A DNA stretch of 32,183 nucleotides from assembly GCA_910589305.1 (NCBI GenBank), contig CAJUTV010000021.1, forward strand, positions 1-32,183. Direction: 5' to 3'. Shown here piece by piece: positions 8,744 through 16,897 of this stretch. The notes beneath the pieces are model-generated. The model ran no database searches and had not been told where the DNA came from. It saw only the letters and a list, made by a program, of their open reading frames with translations. Within the stretch, counting starts at the first letter, position 1. The number at the start of each line of letters is the position of its first letter. This DNA is from an uncultured Lachnospira sp. GTDB lineage: Bacteria > Bacillota > Clostridia > Lachnospirales > Lachnospiraceae. The position numbers and the translations under genes are program-made.

Positions 8744-8772
8744 ATAATATTATTGCTGTAAAGAATTGTCAA
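8744..8772 (-). promoter_or_regulatory. Promoter of the pectate lyase gene
   Basis: On the minus strand, consensus TTGACA (8767-8772) is followed by exactly 17 bases and TATTAT (8744-8749), about 70 bases upstream of the start codon. The near-consensus match suggests strong sigma-A transcription. I see no obvious catabolite-response element, though operators could overlap the AT-rich leader. Confidence 0.8.
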
Positions 8773-8859
8773 GCTGCTGGCGGTAAAATAGCACAATTAT
8801 TTACAGCATTTTACTATATAAATAGGTGATAATTCATAACATAAATTATTTTAATCTCA

Positions 8860-9279
8860 TCAAAGTGCTTTTATCAAAAACAATTCCATTGGCTGCTCAT
8901 ATCCTTGAATATCAACAACTAAACCGCCGCAATCTTTATATCCTAACTTTCTATAAAAATGCTGTGCTTCTTCATCAACCTGTGTGGAAGTCAACACCAT
9001 GCCATATCCCTGCGATTTCATATCATTTTCCCAATATTTCATAAGTTTTGTGCCATAGCCTTTGCCTTGAAAACGAAAATCTATAAAAAGCATAGTACAA
9101 AAAGGTGTATTATCCCAAAATAAATTATATCTTAATAACCCTATTGGTTTATTATTTTCTAGTAAAACATATCCTTGTTTATTGCGTACTTTATTTTTAA
9201 ATTCAGCTTCTGGCAAATGTTTATCCAGATTATACCAAAATTTTTTATCATGTATTTTCATATATCGGATTACTTCCAT
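8860..9279 (-). CDS. GNAT-family N-acetyltransferase
   Basis: This is a 139-residue cytoplasmic acetyl-CoA-dependent acyltransferase of the Gcn5-related fold. The coenzyme-binding motif A is FRFQGKGYGTKLM (about 68-80), preceded by the beta-4 strand LFID. The C-terminal EEAQHFYRKLGY segment is the usual beta-alpha end of the fold. The substrate cannot be read from sequence. AAGGGGATAAGGAA before the ATG supports the start. It lies alone between the lyase promoter and repeat copy A, convergent with neither. Confidence 0.88.
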   Translation of the reverse strand: MEVIRYMKIHDKKFWYNLDKHLPEAEFKNKVRNKQGYVLLENNKPIGLLRYNLFWDNTPFCTMLFIDFRFQGKGYGTKLMKYWENDMKSQGYGMVLTSTQVDEEAQHFYRKLGYKDCGGLVVDIQGYEQPMELFLIKAL

Positions 9280-9401
9280 TTCCTTATCCCCTTGCTTTTT
9301 TATATACTTTTGTTATACTAAATCATACAAAAATATTGGAGTTGTCATTTCTTAAATCATACAACAAATCAGTTATAAAACACTCTATATATTATCTTAA
9401 C

Positions 9402-9533
9402 AGTTAAGCGGATATTCGCAATCCGCTACGCTACTTGCTCATAACCTCATAGCTACTATCGTAACGCAAGTCCCCACCCCTCCACTTATGCCTTTGCAGC
9501 ATTGAAGTGGGAGACTTCCTTGATGAGGTTAAA
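9402..9533 (+). repeat. Structured repeat copy A (intact)
   Basis: The copy starts with AGTTAAGCGG and ends with GATGAGGTTAAA. The left hairpin AGCGGAT/ATCCGCT has a 7-base loop. A closing stem pairs TAACCTCAT (9442-9450) with ATGAGGTTA. Inside it are stems built from AAGTC/GACTT, CCACTT/AAGTGG and ATGC/GCAT. It sits between a minus-strand acetyltransferase and a plus-strand histidinol-phosphatase. No ORF is present. It is nearly identical over most of its length to copies B, D and E. Confidence 0.9.
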
Positions 9534-9560
9534 TAACTATCATTTAAAGGATTTATAATT

Positions 9561-10367
9561 ATGAATATTTTACCAGACTGTCATTTACATAGCTATCATT
9601 CTAGTGATTCTGATTGCTCTCCCAAAGATATCATTCAAACAGCAATCAAGCTTGGACTTCCTGCCATTTGCTTTACAGACCACAACGATTTTTTATTCCC
9701 TCCAGAAAATGGTGTAACACAATTTCAGCTTGATTTCAATACATACTATAAGGATATCGCAGCAATACGAGAACAATATCAAGACTATCCTATTTATATT
9801 GGTGTTGAGCAAGGTCTTCTTCCTGCTGCCGCTGATATGATTAATGCTTATGATTCAACTCATCTATTAGATTTTATTATTGGTTCATCACATCTTGTAT
9901 ATGGACAAGACCCTTACTATCCCAAATTTTGGGAAGATAAAAATATCACAGACACCATCAAAGCATACTATCAAAGCATTATCGACAATATAAACATATG
10001 TTCTAATTTTGATGTATATGGTCATATTGACTATATTATAAGATATATTCCTGATAAACATTATAATTATAATGCCTGTGATTATATGGATTATATAGAT
10101 GCTATTTTAAAAAATTTAATTGAAACAGGAAAAGGAATTGAAATCAATACTGCTGGCATTCGATATGGCACAAAAACGAATCCTGAACCAGCCATATTAA
10201 AAAGATACCGCCAACTTGGCGGAGAACTGATGACAATAGGCTCTGACGCTCATAAACTTTCAGATATTGGAAGTCATATGAATATTGCCAAAGACCTTTT
10301 AAACGATTGTGGTTTTCGTTATTACACTATTTTCATTCAAAGAAAACCCCATTTTTTCAAATTATAA
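9561..10367 (+). CDS. PHP-domain histidinol-phosphatase (HisJ/HisK type)
   Basis: This 268-residue cytoplasmic protein of the PHP metallohydrolase family most resembles the histidinol-phosphatases that remove phosphate from L-histidinol phosphate in histidine synthesis. Metal-ligand motifs are in the family order: HLHSYHSS (H8 and H10), FTDHND, the glutamate in GVEQGL, GSSHLVYG, YGHIDYI and the C-terminal GSDAHKL. AAAGGA upstream and the DCHLH motif at residue 6 support the ATG start. No other his genes are nearby, so the substrate may be another phosphoester. The gene begins 28 bases after repeat copy A, which lies in its promoter region. Confidence 0.88.
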   Translation: MNILPDCHLHSYHSSDSDCSPKDIIQTAIKLGLPAICFTDHNDFLFPPENGVTQFQLDFNTYYKDIAAIREQYQDYPIYIGVEQGLLPAAADMINAYDSTHLLDFIIGSSHLVYGQDPYYPKFWEDKNITDTIKAYYQSIIDNINICSNFDVYGHIDYIIRYIPDKHYNYNACDYMDYIDAILKNLIETGKGIEINTAGIRYGTKTNPEPAILKRYRQLGGELMTIGSDAHKLSDIGSHMNIAKDLLNDCGFRYYTIFIQRKPHFFKL

Positions 10368-10497
10368 TACTTCTATATTTAAAAAATGCCCCAAAATGAC
10401 AATAACATAATAACCATGTAGCAAAACCAATCGTAAATATCTGTTTGTTTAAATAAGTCATACTTTTAATTAAAAAATAAATACTTAATAAAATTAA

Positions 10498-10593
10498 AAA
10501 GGGTTGTTGTAAAATAGAAACCTTATATTAGCTATATCCTTTATTAATATAAATCATATCTAATATTAAAATTTCTTTTTACAATAACCCTTT
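10498..10593. terminator. Long-loop inverted repeat between convergent genes, probable bidirectional terminator
   Basis: AAAGGGTTGTTGTAAAA (10498-10514) pairs with TTTTACAATAACCCTTT (10577-10593) with a single G-U wobble. The loop is 62 AT-rich bases. It lies between a plus-strand gene ending at 10367 and a minus-strand gene ending at 10618. The long loop is unusual for an intrinsic terminator, so a miniature inverted-repeat element is an alternative. Confidence 0.55.
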
Positions 10594-10617
10594 AAAAATA
10601 TAGCAACCTATTTTATT

Positions 10618-11079
10618 TTAATTATTTCCTACAGACCTGCAAGTGTAAAGTGTAATAATATCTTTTTCTAACAACTCATCTAAATAGTCCTCAACAACTT
10701 GTGTATTTTGACTGCTTAATTGATTTAATGTCTCTTTGTATTTAGACACATATGTCATAATATCTTCTTGATTTGCATCATTTTTCACTCTAAAACGGCA
10801 AACATATTTTTTATCTTCACAATTTACGGCTACAGGCTGTAGCTTATGTCCCTTATCATCTGTTCTAGTACCTCCTCCACACTCATCATTATATATTGAC
10901 ATATATTTTGCGTAAGCAGAATCACTAATTTGATAAGTATATATATCACCTCTTGACTTATCTATATTTAAAATAGGTGCTGCCTTCTCTGCTACATCTG
11001 TTGCATACACATTATCACCAACAGCTAATGGACTAACAATAAATAAAACTGCAATTGCACATGCTATACCTTTTTTCAT
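10618..11079 (-). CDS. Small secreted protein of unknown function
   Basis: I do not recognise the family. The 153-residue product begins MKKG, continues with a hydrophobic segment to about residue 20, and shows a likely cleavage site after VYA (residue 26), so it is predicted to be exported. The mature part is polar and has four cysteines (in NDECGGGT, VNCEDKKYVCRF and LYTCRS), which could form two disulfides outside the cell. GGAGG upstream of ATG fixes the start. It is the last of three consecutive minus-strand genes for small exported proteins. Its promoter matches, in boxes and spacing, that of the gene at 11889, so the two are likely co-regulated. Confidence 0.75.
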   Translation of the reverse strand: MKKGIACAIAVLFIVSPLAVGDNVYATDVAEKAAPILNIDKSRGDIYTYQISDSAYAKYMSIYNDECGGGTRTDDKGHKLQPVAVNCEDKKYVCRFRVKNDANQEDIMTYVSKYKETLNQLSSQNTQVVEDYLDELLEKDIITLYTCRSVGNN

Positions 11080-11168
11080 AAAAATCCTCCATTCTACGCT
11101 GCTTTTTTATCAAAACAATCTGTGTCAAACAGTGTGTAAACACAAATTTATGATTTTTTAACATCTTA

Positions 11169-11221
11169 ATTATAGCATTGTAAATTAATTTTACAATATA
11201 TTTTTATATTTAATTTACAAT
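11169..11221 (-). promoter_or_regulatory. Promoter with upstream box shared with the gene at 11889
   Basis: On the minus strand, TATAAT (11169-11174) is preceded by a 16-base spacer and TTGTAA (11191-11196). A further ATTGTAAATT box lies at 11212-11221, and an inverted AATTTACAAT copy lies inside the spacer. The boxes repeat at one 24-base step, and the same arrangement occurs at 12467-12520. The rest of the 345-base gap (11080-11424) is AT-rich with no feature I can support. Confidence 0.65.
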
Positions 11222-11424
11222 TTTCACTGTTATATCTTTTTTATAATTTTATAATTACTATTATATTTTATTTTTTCTGAATCAATTTTTAGTACAAAAA
11301 TAAATTTTAATATTAAATAATAAACTGCTATAAAATTAAACAATAAATTTTACAGCAGTCTATAAAAAACTTGGCAATCTATAAGAATACCTAAACAAAT
11401 TATTTTTTATATTAGAAATATGTA

Positions 11425-11703
11425 TTAAGGATGTGCATTAGGATTTACTTCCATATATGTTTGTTCTAAAACAGGCTCCTTGTTCTCTTCACTTTCATTT
11501 GGAATAGTAGAACTTCCTGGAAGTACTGCACTTCTTACAATTGATGATGTTCCATTAGAATTTACTTCTGTACCATTTTGTGCAGATTGTGGAGCATTGT
11601 TTACTGTTTTTTCCGAAGAAGATTGCATTGCCAAAGCTGTAACTGTAACTAAAAGAAAAGATAATAACATTGCTGCTACTATAATTATTTTTTTTATTTT
11701 CAT
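11425..11703 (-). CDS. Very small exported protein, possible peptide precursor
   Basis: I do not recognise the family. The preferred start is the ATG at 11701-11703, preceded by AAAGGAG at a good distance. Upstream codons in frame lack a ribosome binding site. The 92-residue product starts MKIKK, has a hydrophobic stretch to about residue 24 and a plausible cut after ALA (residue 25). The remaining 67 or so residues are Ser/Asn/Thr/Glu-rich, lack cysteine and aromatic content apart from one Tyr, and look disordered. They end in EVNPNAHP. Size and order fit a secreted peptide precursor or a cell-surface tail. Neither is shown. It lies between two other small exported proteins. Confidence 0.65.
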   Translation of the reverse strand: MKIKKIIIVAAMLLSFLLVTVTALAMQSSSEKTVNNAPQSAQNGTEVNSNGTSSIVRSAVLPGSSTIPNESEENKEPVLEQTYMEVNPNAHP

Positions 11704-11888
11704 TGCTTGTTCTCCTTTCTGAAAACTGTTGCATAAAATAAAAATGCACAAAACATAACACATATTCATATTAGAAAAATTATATCTTGTACTAATTTAC
11801 TTCATAAAACCATTTCAATTTTTTAATAATATTACTCTTTGAAAATATATATTTTAATATTAACTAACATACACCAATACAATATTAA

Positions 11889-12422
11889 TTATATTTCTGT
11901 AACACTCATCCAACCATCAATTTCACCATATATACTGCACGAAACTGTAAATCTGCCCTTGTACATTCTACCTGTACTAAGTTCTGTTACATTAACATAA
12001 TATGTATAATATCCACCTTCTGAATCACTATAAAATCTTGTATCATAAACAGAACTTATTTCATAACCACTATAATGATATGTTTTAACATTAACTTTAT
12101 CAATTGATGCCCATGAACCATCTGCATATGAATAATTAAAAGTAATTGTTGTATAGGCACAAATATTTCCTGCTCCATTCAACATATCAAATCTAGCATT
12201 ATCTGTTCCTGAATAACTGCATAACATGATTCCATCATTGGATTGACTTTCCTCAAACTCTTGAAATAATTGTGATTCCTTTTCTATTGAAGTTTCTACA
12301 AACCCATCCGCCTTACCTACTTCTTCTGCTTTTGCACTTCCAGTATAAAGTAAGAACGTTCCCATAATCATGCCAACAAAAATAAAAAATTTGGTAATTA
12401 TTTTTTTAATAATATTTATCAT
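11889..12422 (-). CDS. Small secreted beta-rich protein of unknown function
   Basis: I do not recognise the family. The frame is open to a TTG at 12453-12455, but that lies only about 12 bases from the predicted -10 box. The ATG at 12420-12422 is preferred, although its AAAGGAG is directly adjacent, closer than usual, so the start is not certain. The 177-residue product has a long hydrophobic signal ending in GSAKA-EE (about residue 32). The mature part has an acidic lead, then alternating Tyr/Thr/Ser-rich strands, which suggests an extracellular beta-sandwich. Three cysteines remain in the mature part. Its promoter matches that of the secreted protein gene ending at 10618. Confidence 0.7.
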   Translation of the reverse strand: MINIIKKIITKFFIFVGMIMGTFLLYTGSAKAEEVGKADGFVETSIEKESQLFQEFEESQSNDGIMLCSYSGTDNARFDMLNGAGNICAYTTITFNYSYADGSWASIDKVNVKTYHYSGYEISSVYDTRFYSDSEGGYYTYYVNVTELSTGRMYKGRFTVSCSIYGEIDGWMSVTEI

Positions 12423-12466
12423 CTCCTTTACTTTTATAAATAATTTAATTCTCAAAGAGCATTAAT

Positions 12467-12520
12467 ATTATAACATTGTAAATTAATTTTTACAACATAC
12501 ATCTTTATTCAATTTACAAT
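12467..12520 (-). promoter_or_regulatory. Promoter with upstream box, matching the one at 11169-11221
   Basis: On the minus strand, TATAAT (12467-12472) follows TTGTAA (12490-12495) with a 17-base spacer that contains an inverted AATTTACAAT. A distal ATTGTAAATT lies at 12511-12520. The 21-base distance between the left edges of the two upstream boxes is identical to that at 11191/11212. It drives the secreted protein gene that ends at 11889. Confidence 0.65.
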
Positions 12521-12606
12521 ATCTTATATATTATTTTTCGTGTCTATCTTTATCTTGATATTATAACATTTATATCCTATTAAAAAATTTTATACATTTA
12601 AAAAAT

Positions 12607-12700
12607 TGTCGCACAAAATCTTCCATATTCAAAATACAATCCTATTAATCAAAAAACAACGATTTACTTATATTCATTATTCTTTATATTTTGTGCGACA
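12607..12700 (-). terminator. Long-loop inverted repeat after the cysteine desulfurase gene
   Basis: TGTCGCACAAAAT (12607-12619) pairs perfectly with ATTTTGTGCGACA (12688-12700) around a 68-base AT-rich loop. It begins 7 bases past the desulfurase stop codon, and A/T-rich sequence flanks it. A terminator role is likely, and a mobile miniature element is possible. Confidence 0.5.
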
Positions 12701-12706
12701 GCTTTC

Positions 12707-13840
12707 TTACATTTCTTTTCTTGCCCGCTCTACATTGCTCTTTATACAGCGTACTACATAATCAATATCTTGATATGTGATTTCCTCGTTGATGGTCAAA
12801 CGCAACGTGCTTCGTGCATCGTCATCACTCATACCAATTGCTTTTAACACATGTGATGGTTTTGCGGAAGCCGATGTACATGCTGAACCTGCCGATGCAC
12901 ATATTCCCTGCTGGTCAAGCATAAGCACCATAGAAGCACCATTTACTCCTTTAATCGTAAAATTAGCATTGTTTGGAAGTCTCTTACTTTGATGTCCATT
13001 TAATGTAACACCATCTATATTTGTAAGAATCTTATCAATCAAATAATCTCTTTTACGAATCTCATTATTGGTTCTTGCTTTCATATTGGTATAGGCAATT
13101 TCTGCTGCCTTTGCCAATCCAATAATACCTGCAACATTTTCTGTTCCAGCTCTCATCCCCATCTCTTGACTTCCACCGTTAATAAAAGGCGTTCTTACAC
13201 AGCCCTTTCTAATATACAAAAAGCCAACACCTTTTGGACCTCGAATCTTATGCGCACTGACACTGAGCATATCAATATACATCGAATTTACATTGATTGG
13301 TATATTGGTATATGCCTGCACCGCATCTGTGTGAAATAGTATCTTTCTTGACCTTGCAATTCGACCTATCTGTGCAAATGGCATAATTGTACCAATCTCA
13401 TTATTAGCTGCCATAACGGATATTAAAAATGTATCCGAACGCAGCAGCTTTTGCAAACGGTCTAATTCAATCATTCCATATTTATCAACAGGCATTTTGG
13501 TTGTTCTTATCCCATTATTTTCCAAGTCATTCAACGACTCTAAAATTGCTTTATGCTCCACTTGAGTGGATATCACATTGCCGCCGTCATGCTCTCTGGC
13601 AGCAGCCTTTAATGCCCAGTTATCAGCTTCTGTTCCACCTGAAGTAAAATAAATTTCTTCCGGCATGGCTCCTATTGTAGATGCAATTATATGTCTTGCT
13701 CTTTCTACATCTTTTCTTACCCCTTTAGCAAATGTATATATACCTGATGGGTTCGCAAACTTTGCTCCCAAATATGGAAGCATCACATTAACCACTTCCG
13801 GATGAATTCTTGTTGTTGCAGCATTGTCCATGTATATCAT
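12707..13840 (-). CDS. Cysteine desulfurase (NifS/IscS family)
   Basis: This PLP-dependent enzyme takes sulfur from cysteine as an enzyme-bound persulfide for Fe-S clusters, tRNA thiolation and cofactors. The 377 residues show the N-terminal MDNAATT, the GGTEADN segment, the PLP lysine K198 in SAHKIRGPKG and the sulfur-accepting C321 in SAGSACTS. GAGGTG at 9-base spacing supports ATG at 13840. There is no iscU, thiI or iscR beside it, which is common for the Clostridial second desulfurase, so the sulfur acceptor is unknown. It is divergent from the flippase gene, with 99 bases between them. Confidence 0.95.
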   Translation of the reverse strand: MIYMDNAATTRIHPEVVNVMLPYLGAKFANPSGIYTFAKGVRKDVERARHIIASTIGAMPEEIYFTSGGTEADNWALKAAAREHDGGNVISTQVEHKAILESLNDLENNGIRTTKMPVDKYGMIELDRLQKLLRSDTFLISVMAANNEIGTIMPFAQIGRIARSRKILFHTDAVQAYTNIPINVNSMYIDMLSVSAHKIRGPKGVGFLYIRKGCVRTPFINGGSQEMGMRAGTENVAGIIGLAKAAEIAYTNMKARTNNEIRKRDYLIDKILTNIDGVTLNGHQSKRLPNNANFTIKGVNGASMVLMLDQQGICASAGSACTSASAKPSHVLKAIGMSDDDARSTLRLTINEEITYQDIDYVVRCIKSNVERARKEM

Positions 13841-13939
13841 TAAAAACGCACCTCAAAAAGGATTCTATCTATCATTAATAATATATTCAGCAGGCACATA
13901 CAATGATATTAAATTATTATATTTTCTAAAAGGTTTAAC

Positions 13940-15472
13940 GTGAAAAATATAAGAAATAATATTTTAATCAAAGGAACATTAATTCTTACTATGGCTGGAA
14001 TTATCAGCCGTATTTTGGGATTTTTTTACCGAATTTACCTTACAAGAGTCATTGGTTCAGAAGGTATTGGTCTTATGCAGATTGTGATGCCTGTTATGGG
14101 GCTTGTCTATGCAATATGTTCTGCTTCCATACAGACAGCCATCTCAAAATATGTATCTAGCGCCCATTTTCACCTTAACAATAACAACCATACAAATACC
14201 ACCGATAACCATTGTGCAAACAATAAATCCACATCACAGCTTTATTGGCTTAAATGTGGATTAACTATCAGTATTCCATTAACCATAATCCTATCCATAC
14301 TTACATACAGCAAAGCAGAATTTATTTCAACAAGACTTTTGCTGACACCTGAATGCGAACCATTATTAAAAATACTTTCTATATCATTTATATTTTCTAC
14401 TATACATAATTGTACTGTAGGTTACTATTATGGAATGAAAAAATCAGTTATACCTGCTGCTTCACAATTAATTGAACAAATCGTGCGCATATTAACTGTA
14501 TTTTTATATGTATCTTACTGCCAAAACAACCATATTCCTGTAACTATACTCTGTGCGATTATAGGAAATTTAACTGGAGAAATTGCAGCAGCTCTATACT
14601 GCTGTCTGTCAATAGCCTTATCCAACCGCCACACAGCAAAAACAGGCATTTCAATGATGGGCGTTAAAAAAATATTTGTTTATTCGCTTCCTTTAACTGC
14701 CAATCGAATTTTAATGCATCTGCTGCAAAGCGGCGAGGCAATCCTTGTGCCTGCACAGCTTATTATATATGGCTACAGCAAAAGTGAATCACTCTCTCAC
14801 TTTGGTGTGCTGACAGGAATGGCACTGCCATTTATTATGTTTCCTACAGCTATTACAAATTCACTATCCGTCTTACTGCTGCCAACCGTCTCATCAGACT
14901 GTGATTCGCAAAATAAACAAGGCTTGATAAATACCATCTCAAAATGTATTGCTCTGTGTATTGCAATGGGCATTATCAGCACATTTTTATTTATATTTTA
15001 TGGTGCAAACATCGGAGCAATTATTTTTAAAGAACCGGATGTATATGGTTATATCACTGTCCTTGCATGGCTGTGTCCATTTATATATCTTACAGCAACA
15101 CTTGGAAGCACCTTAAATGGCATGGGAAAAACATCGACGACCTGTATACAAAATATTGTTGGTATCATTATAAGACTGGCATGTCTTATCTTATTTGTAC
15201 CAAAATATGGTATTCCTGCTTATTTGATAGGAATACTAATATCACAAATTTTTGTATGCATCAGTCATTATATTTCCATCAGCCGTACACTTCACATTAA
15301 ATCCGATGTATATGACTGGATTGTAAAACCATTGGCAATAGGGATTATTTCTATAACATTGTCCCTTATACTTGAAAGCATTATGACCAATACGACCGAT
15401 TCTATGATTGCTTCCATTATCAGTGCTGCTGTGGCTGGAATACTATTTTTAATCATGTACTTTAAATATTAA
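13940..15472 (+). CDS. SpoVB-like oligosaccharide/lipid flippase (MOP superfamily)
   Basis: This is a 510-residue polytopic membrane protein of the MATE-like polysaccharide exporter group closest to stage V sporulation protein B. Relatives flip lipid-linked precursors (lipid II or wall polymers) across the membrane. The N-terminal block GTLILTMAGIISRILGFFYRIYLTRVIGSEGIGLMQI is typical of SpoVB/YtgP proteins. About 14 hydrophobic segments are visible, with a His/Asn/Thr-rich cytoplasmic-looking loop around residues 76-92. The start is GTG (13940-13942) with AAAGG upstream. The 3' end overlaps the convergent gene at 15462 by 11 bases. A spore cortex role is possible but not demonstrated here. 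Confidence 0.88.
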   Translation: MKNIRNNILIKGTLILTMAGIISRILGFFYRIYLTRVIGSEGIGLMQIVMPVMGLVYAICSASIQTAISKYVSSAHFHLNNNNHTNTTDNHCANNKSTSQLYWLKCGLTISIPLTIILSILTYSKAEFISTRLLLTPECEPLLKILSISFIFSTIHNCTVGYYYGMKKSVIPAASQLIEQIVRILTVFLYVSYCQNNHIPVTILCAIIGNLTGEIAAALYCCLSIALSNRHTAKTGISMMGVKKIFVYSLPLTANRILMHLLQSGEAILVPAQLIIYGYSKSESLSHFGVLTGMALPFIMFPTAITNSLSVLLLPTVSSDCDSQNKQGLINTISKCIALCIAMGIISTFLFIFYGANIGAIIFKEPDVYGYITVLAWLCPFIYLTATLGSTLNGMGKTSTTCIQNIVGIIIRLACLILFVPKYGIPAYLIGILISQIFVCISHYISISRTLHIKSDVYDWIVKPLAIGIISITLSLILESIMTNTTDSMIASIISAAVAGILFLIMYFKY

Positions 15473-15788
15473 TTGAAATATCTGTTAAGGCAGGTTTTGC
15501 AAGCCAGTATGCTTTGCGCGTTTCAAACTGTAAAAGCAGCCAGTCAATTGCGCAAATCCTGCCTTCTTCACTAAATTCAAACATTTCCGTCTCAATCAAT
15601 GAATCACTATCTTTTTGTCTTGACACATAGTCGTATGCAAACGGTGCGCGCCATACATATGCTTTTAATTGATAGTCTGGTTTATTGCCATCTCGAATGA
15701 TTCGATACCGCATTCCTTCATGTTCTCCTGTATATATGCCGCCATAGGAAAAAAAATTTAAAGGCATTATCTGTGTTGCATCAATCAT
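15462..15788 (-). CDS. Small conserved-looking protein of unknown function
   Basis: I cannot name the family. The 108-residue soluble product has a Tyr/Gly-rich start (FFSYGGIYTGEHEGMRYRI), a central strand-rich part with KAYVWRAPFAYDYV, and an acidic FEFSEEGRICAIDWLLLQFE helix near the end. This pattern resembles small Lachnospiraceae proteins I have seen described only as hypothetical. GAGGTG in front of ATG is a good ribosome binding site, which supports a real gene. It follows the PH-domain gene by 27 bases on the same strand and is probably in its operon. Its 3' end overlaps the flippase gene tail-to-tail. Confidence 0.7.
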   Translation of the reverse strand: MIDATQIMPLNFFSYGGIYTGEHEGMRYRIIRDGNKPDYQLKAYVWRAPFAYDYVSRQKDSDSLIETEMFEFSEEGRICAIDWLLLQFETRKAYWLAKPALTDISINI

Positions 15789-15815
15789 ATATTCACCTCA
15801 TATCACAAACTTATA

Positions 15816-16190
15816 TCACAAAATATAGGTTGCTAATACCTTGTCAATTTCTCTTACATCTACACTTTTATCCAAATTAATTTTAATATAGCCAACCAAT
15901 GTAACTAATCCAATTTCTGAAGTGGAATCAAATATTTTCCCTGCATTTTCTGTAGAATACATTACAATTGACCCATATGGCACTGTATAAATTTCAACCT
16001 TTTGTCCTGTCACTCCTTTAGAATCTCTTACTATCAAACGTTTATTTGTAAAAATAGCAATATCTCGTATGGTCTTATATGCACAGACTGGCTTTTCACC
16101 TACAATCAACATTCCCTGTACATCACTTGGCACCTTACAAGACTTAGAAAATGTCCATGTTGCATATGGCTCTAAATTTGAATTTAACAT
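15816..16190 (-). CDS. Bacterial PH-domain protein
   Basis: This 124-residue soluble protein has the bacterial pleckstrin-homology-like fold (bPH_1 type). A run of beta strands contains AIFTNKRLIVRDSKG, the hallmark strand pair of this family, and a C-terminal helix (VREIDKVLATYI) follows. The molecular role of these single-domain proteins is not established. The start at 16188-16190 is chosen because GGAGGG lies 4 bases before it; an in-frame ATG 12 bases upstream has none. That GGAGGG forms the last two codons of the preceding acetyltransferase gene, whose TAA ends 1 base before this ATG. The two genes are therefore translationally coupled. Confidence 0.8.
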   Translation of the reverse strand: MLNSNLEPYATWTFSKSCKVPSDVQGMLIVGEKPVCAYKTIRDIAIFTNKRLIVRDSKGVTGQKVEIYTVPYGSIVMYSTENAGKIFDSTSEIGLVTLVGYIKINLDKSVDVREIDKVLATYIL

Positions 16191-16191
16191 T

Positions 16192-16713
16192 TTACCCTCC
16201 ATTTCTTTCTTTTTTTATTTTAGCATACATTTTCATATCTATTATTTGACCATTCTTCACTGCATTTTTTTGCAAAATCCCCTCCAACTGAAAACCTGCC
16301 TTTTCAAGTACACGGCAAGAGGCTGCATTGCAGGCAAATGGTTCTGCAAATATTCGGATAATGTCTGTATTGGTAAATATATAATTGCAGACTTGTTCTA
16401 CTGCACTTGTTCCAAACCCTTGTCCCCAATAAGACTCTCCAATATAATACCCCATCTCAGCTGTTCTAAAATGGATATTCTCACATCGAAATACACCAAT
16501 ACTTCCAATAACTTGATTTTTTACTGCAATTGCAAATGGAAATGTTTTGGTTTTATCACAATGAATCATTGAATAAATATACTCTTTTGCAGCGTCTATT
16601 GTATAAGGATATGGCAATCCGTCCCGCAAATTATTTAATATCTTTTTATTATTTAACATGGCAGCCAAATTAGCCGCATCGGACATATTCCACGCTCTGA
16701 TAACACATTCCAT
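16192..16713 (-). CDS. GNAT acetyltransferase, RimJ/RimL-like
   Basis: This is a 173-residue cytoplasmic acetyl-CoA-dependent acetyltransferase. The N terminus VIRAWNMSDAANLAAMLNN is typical of the RimJ/RimL group, and the coenzyme motif is GYYIGESYWGQGFGTSAVE (about residues 88-106). The C-terminal ASCRVLEKAGFQLEG completes the fold. Relatives act on protein N termini, antibiotics or small amines; the substrate here is unknown. GGAG upstream of ATG supports the start. It is first in an operon with the PH-domain protein and the small protein at 15462. Its terminal Gly-Gly codons are the next gene's ribosome binding site. Confidence 0.9.
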   Translation of the reverse strand: MECVIRAWNMSDAANLAAMLNNKKILNNLRDGLPYPYTIDAAKEYIYSMIHCDKTKTFPFAIAVKNQVIGSIGVFRCENIHFRTAEMGYYIGESYWGQGFGTSAVEQVCNYIFTNTDIIRIFAEPFACNAASCRVLEKAGFQLEGILQKNAVKNGQIIDMKMYAKIKKERNGG

Positions 16714-16849
16714 AAAAATTCTCCATTCTAAAGTACAACATAAAAATTATATCAAATCTTATTTATACTATCCTTGCAAAATATTTTCAATACAAATTTT
16801 ATACCTATTATAATTTTACCTTGAACAATTTATTCCATTACAATCAAAT

Positions 16850-16889
16850 GAAACTGCCACAATAAAGACTATATATATGCGACAGCTCC
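16850..16889 (-). terminator. Probable terminator of the metallophosphoesterase operon
   Basis: GGAGCTGTCGCA and TGTGGCAGTTTC (coding-strand sense) form a 12-bp stem with several G-U pairs around a 16-base loop, starting about 8 bases past the stop codon. The tail is only partly T-rich. Its position supports the terminator reading. Confidence 0.5.
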
Positions 16890-16897
16890 ATTAAACT

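Noticed and set aside
12423..12455. Extended TTG start for the secreted protein gene at 11889
   Set aside because: The TTG lies about 12 bases from the -10 box and would leave essentially no leader or ribosome binding site. The ATG at 12420-12422 is preferred, although its own site is very close.
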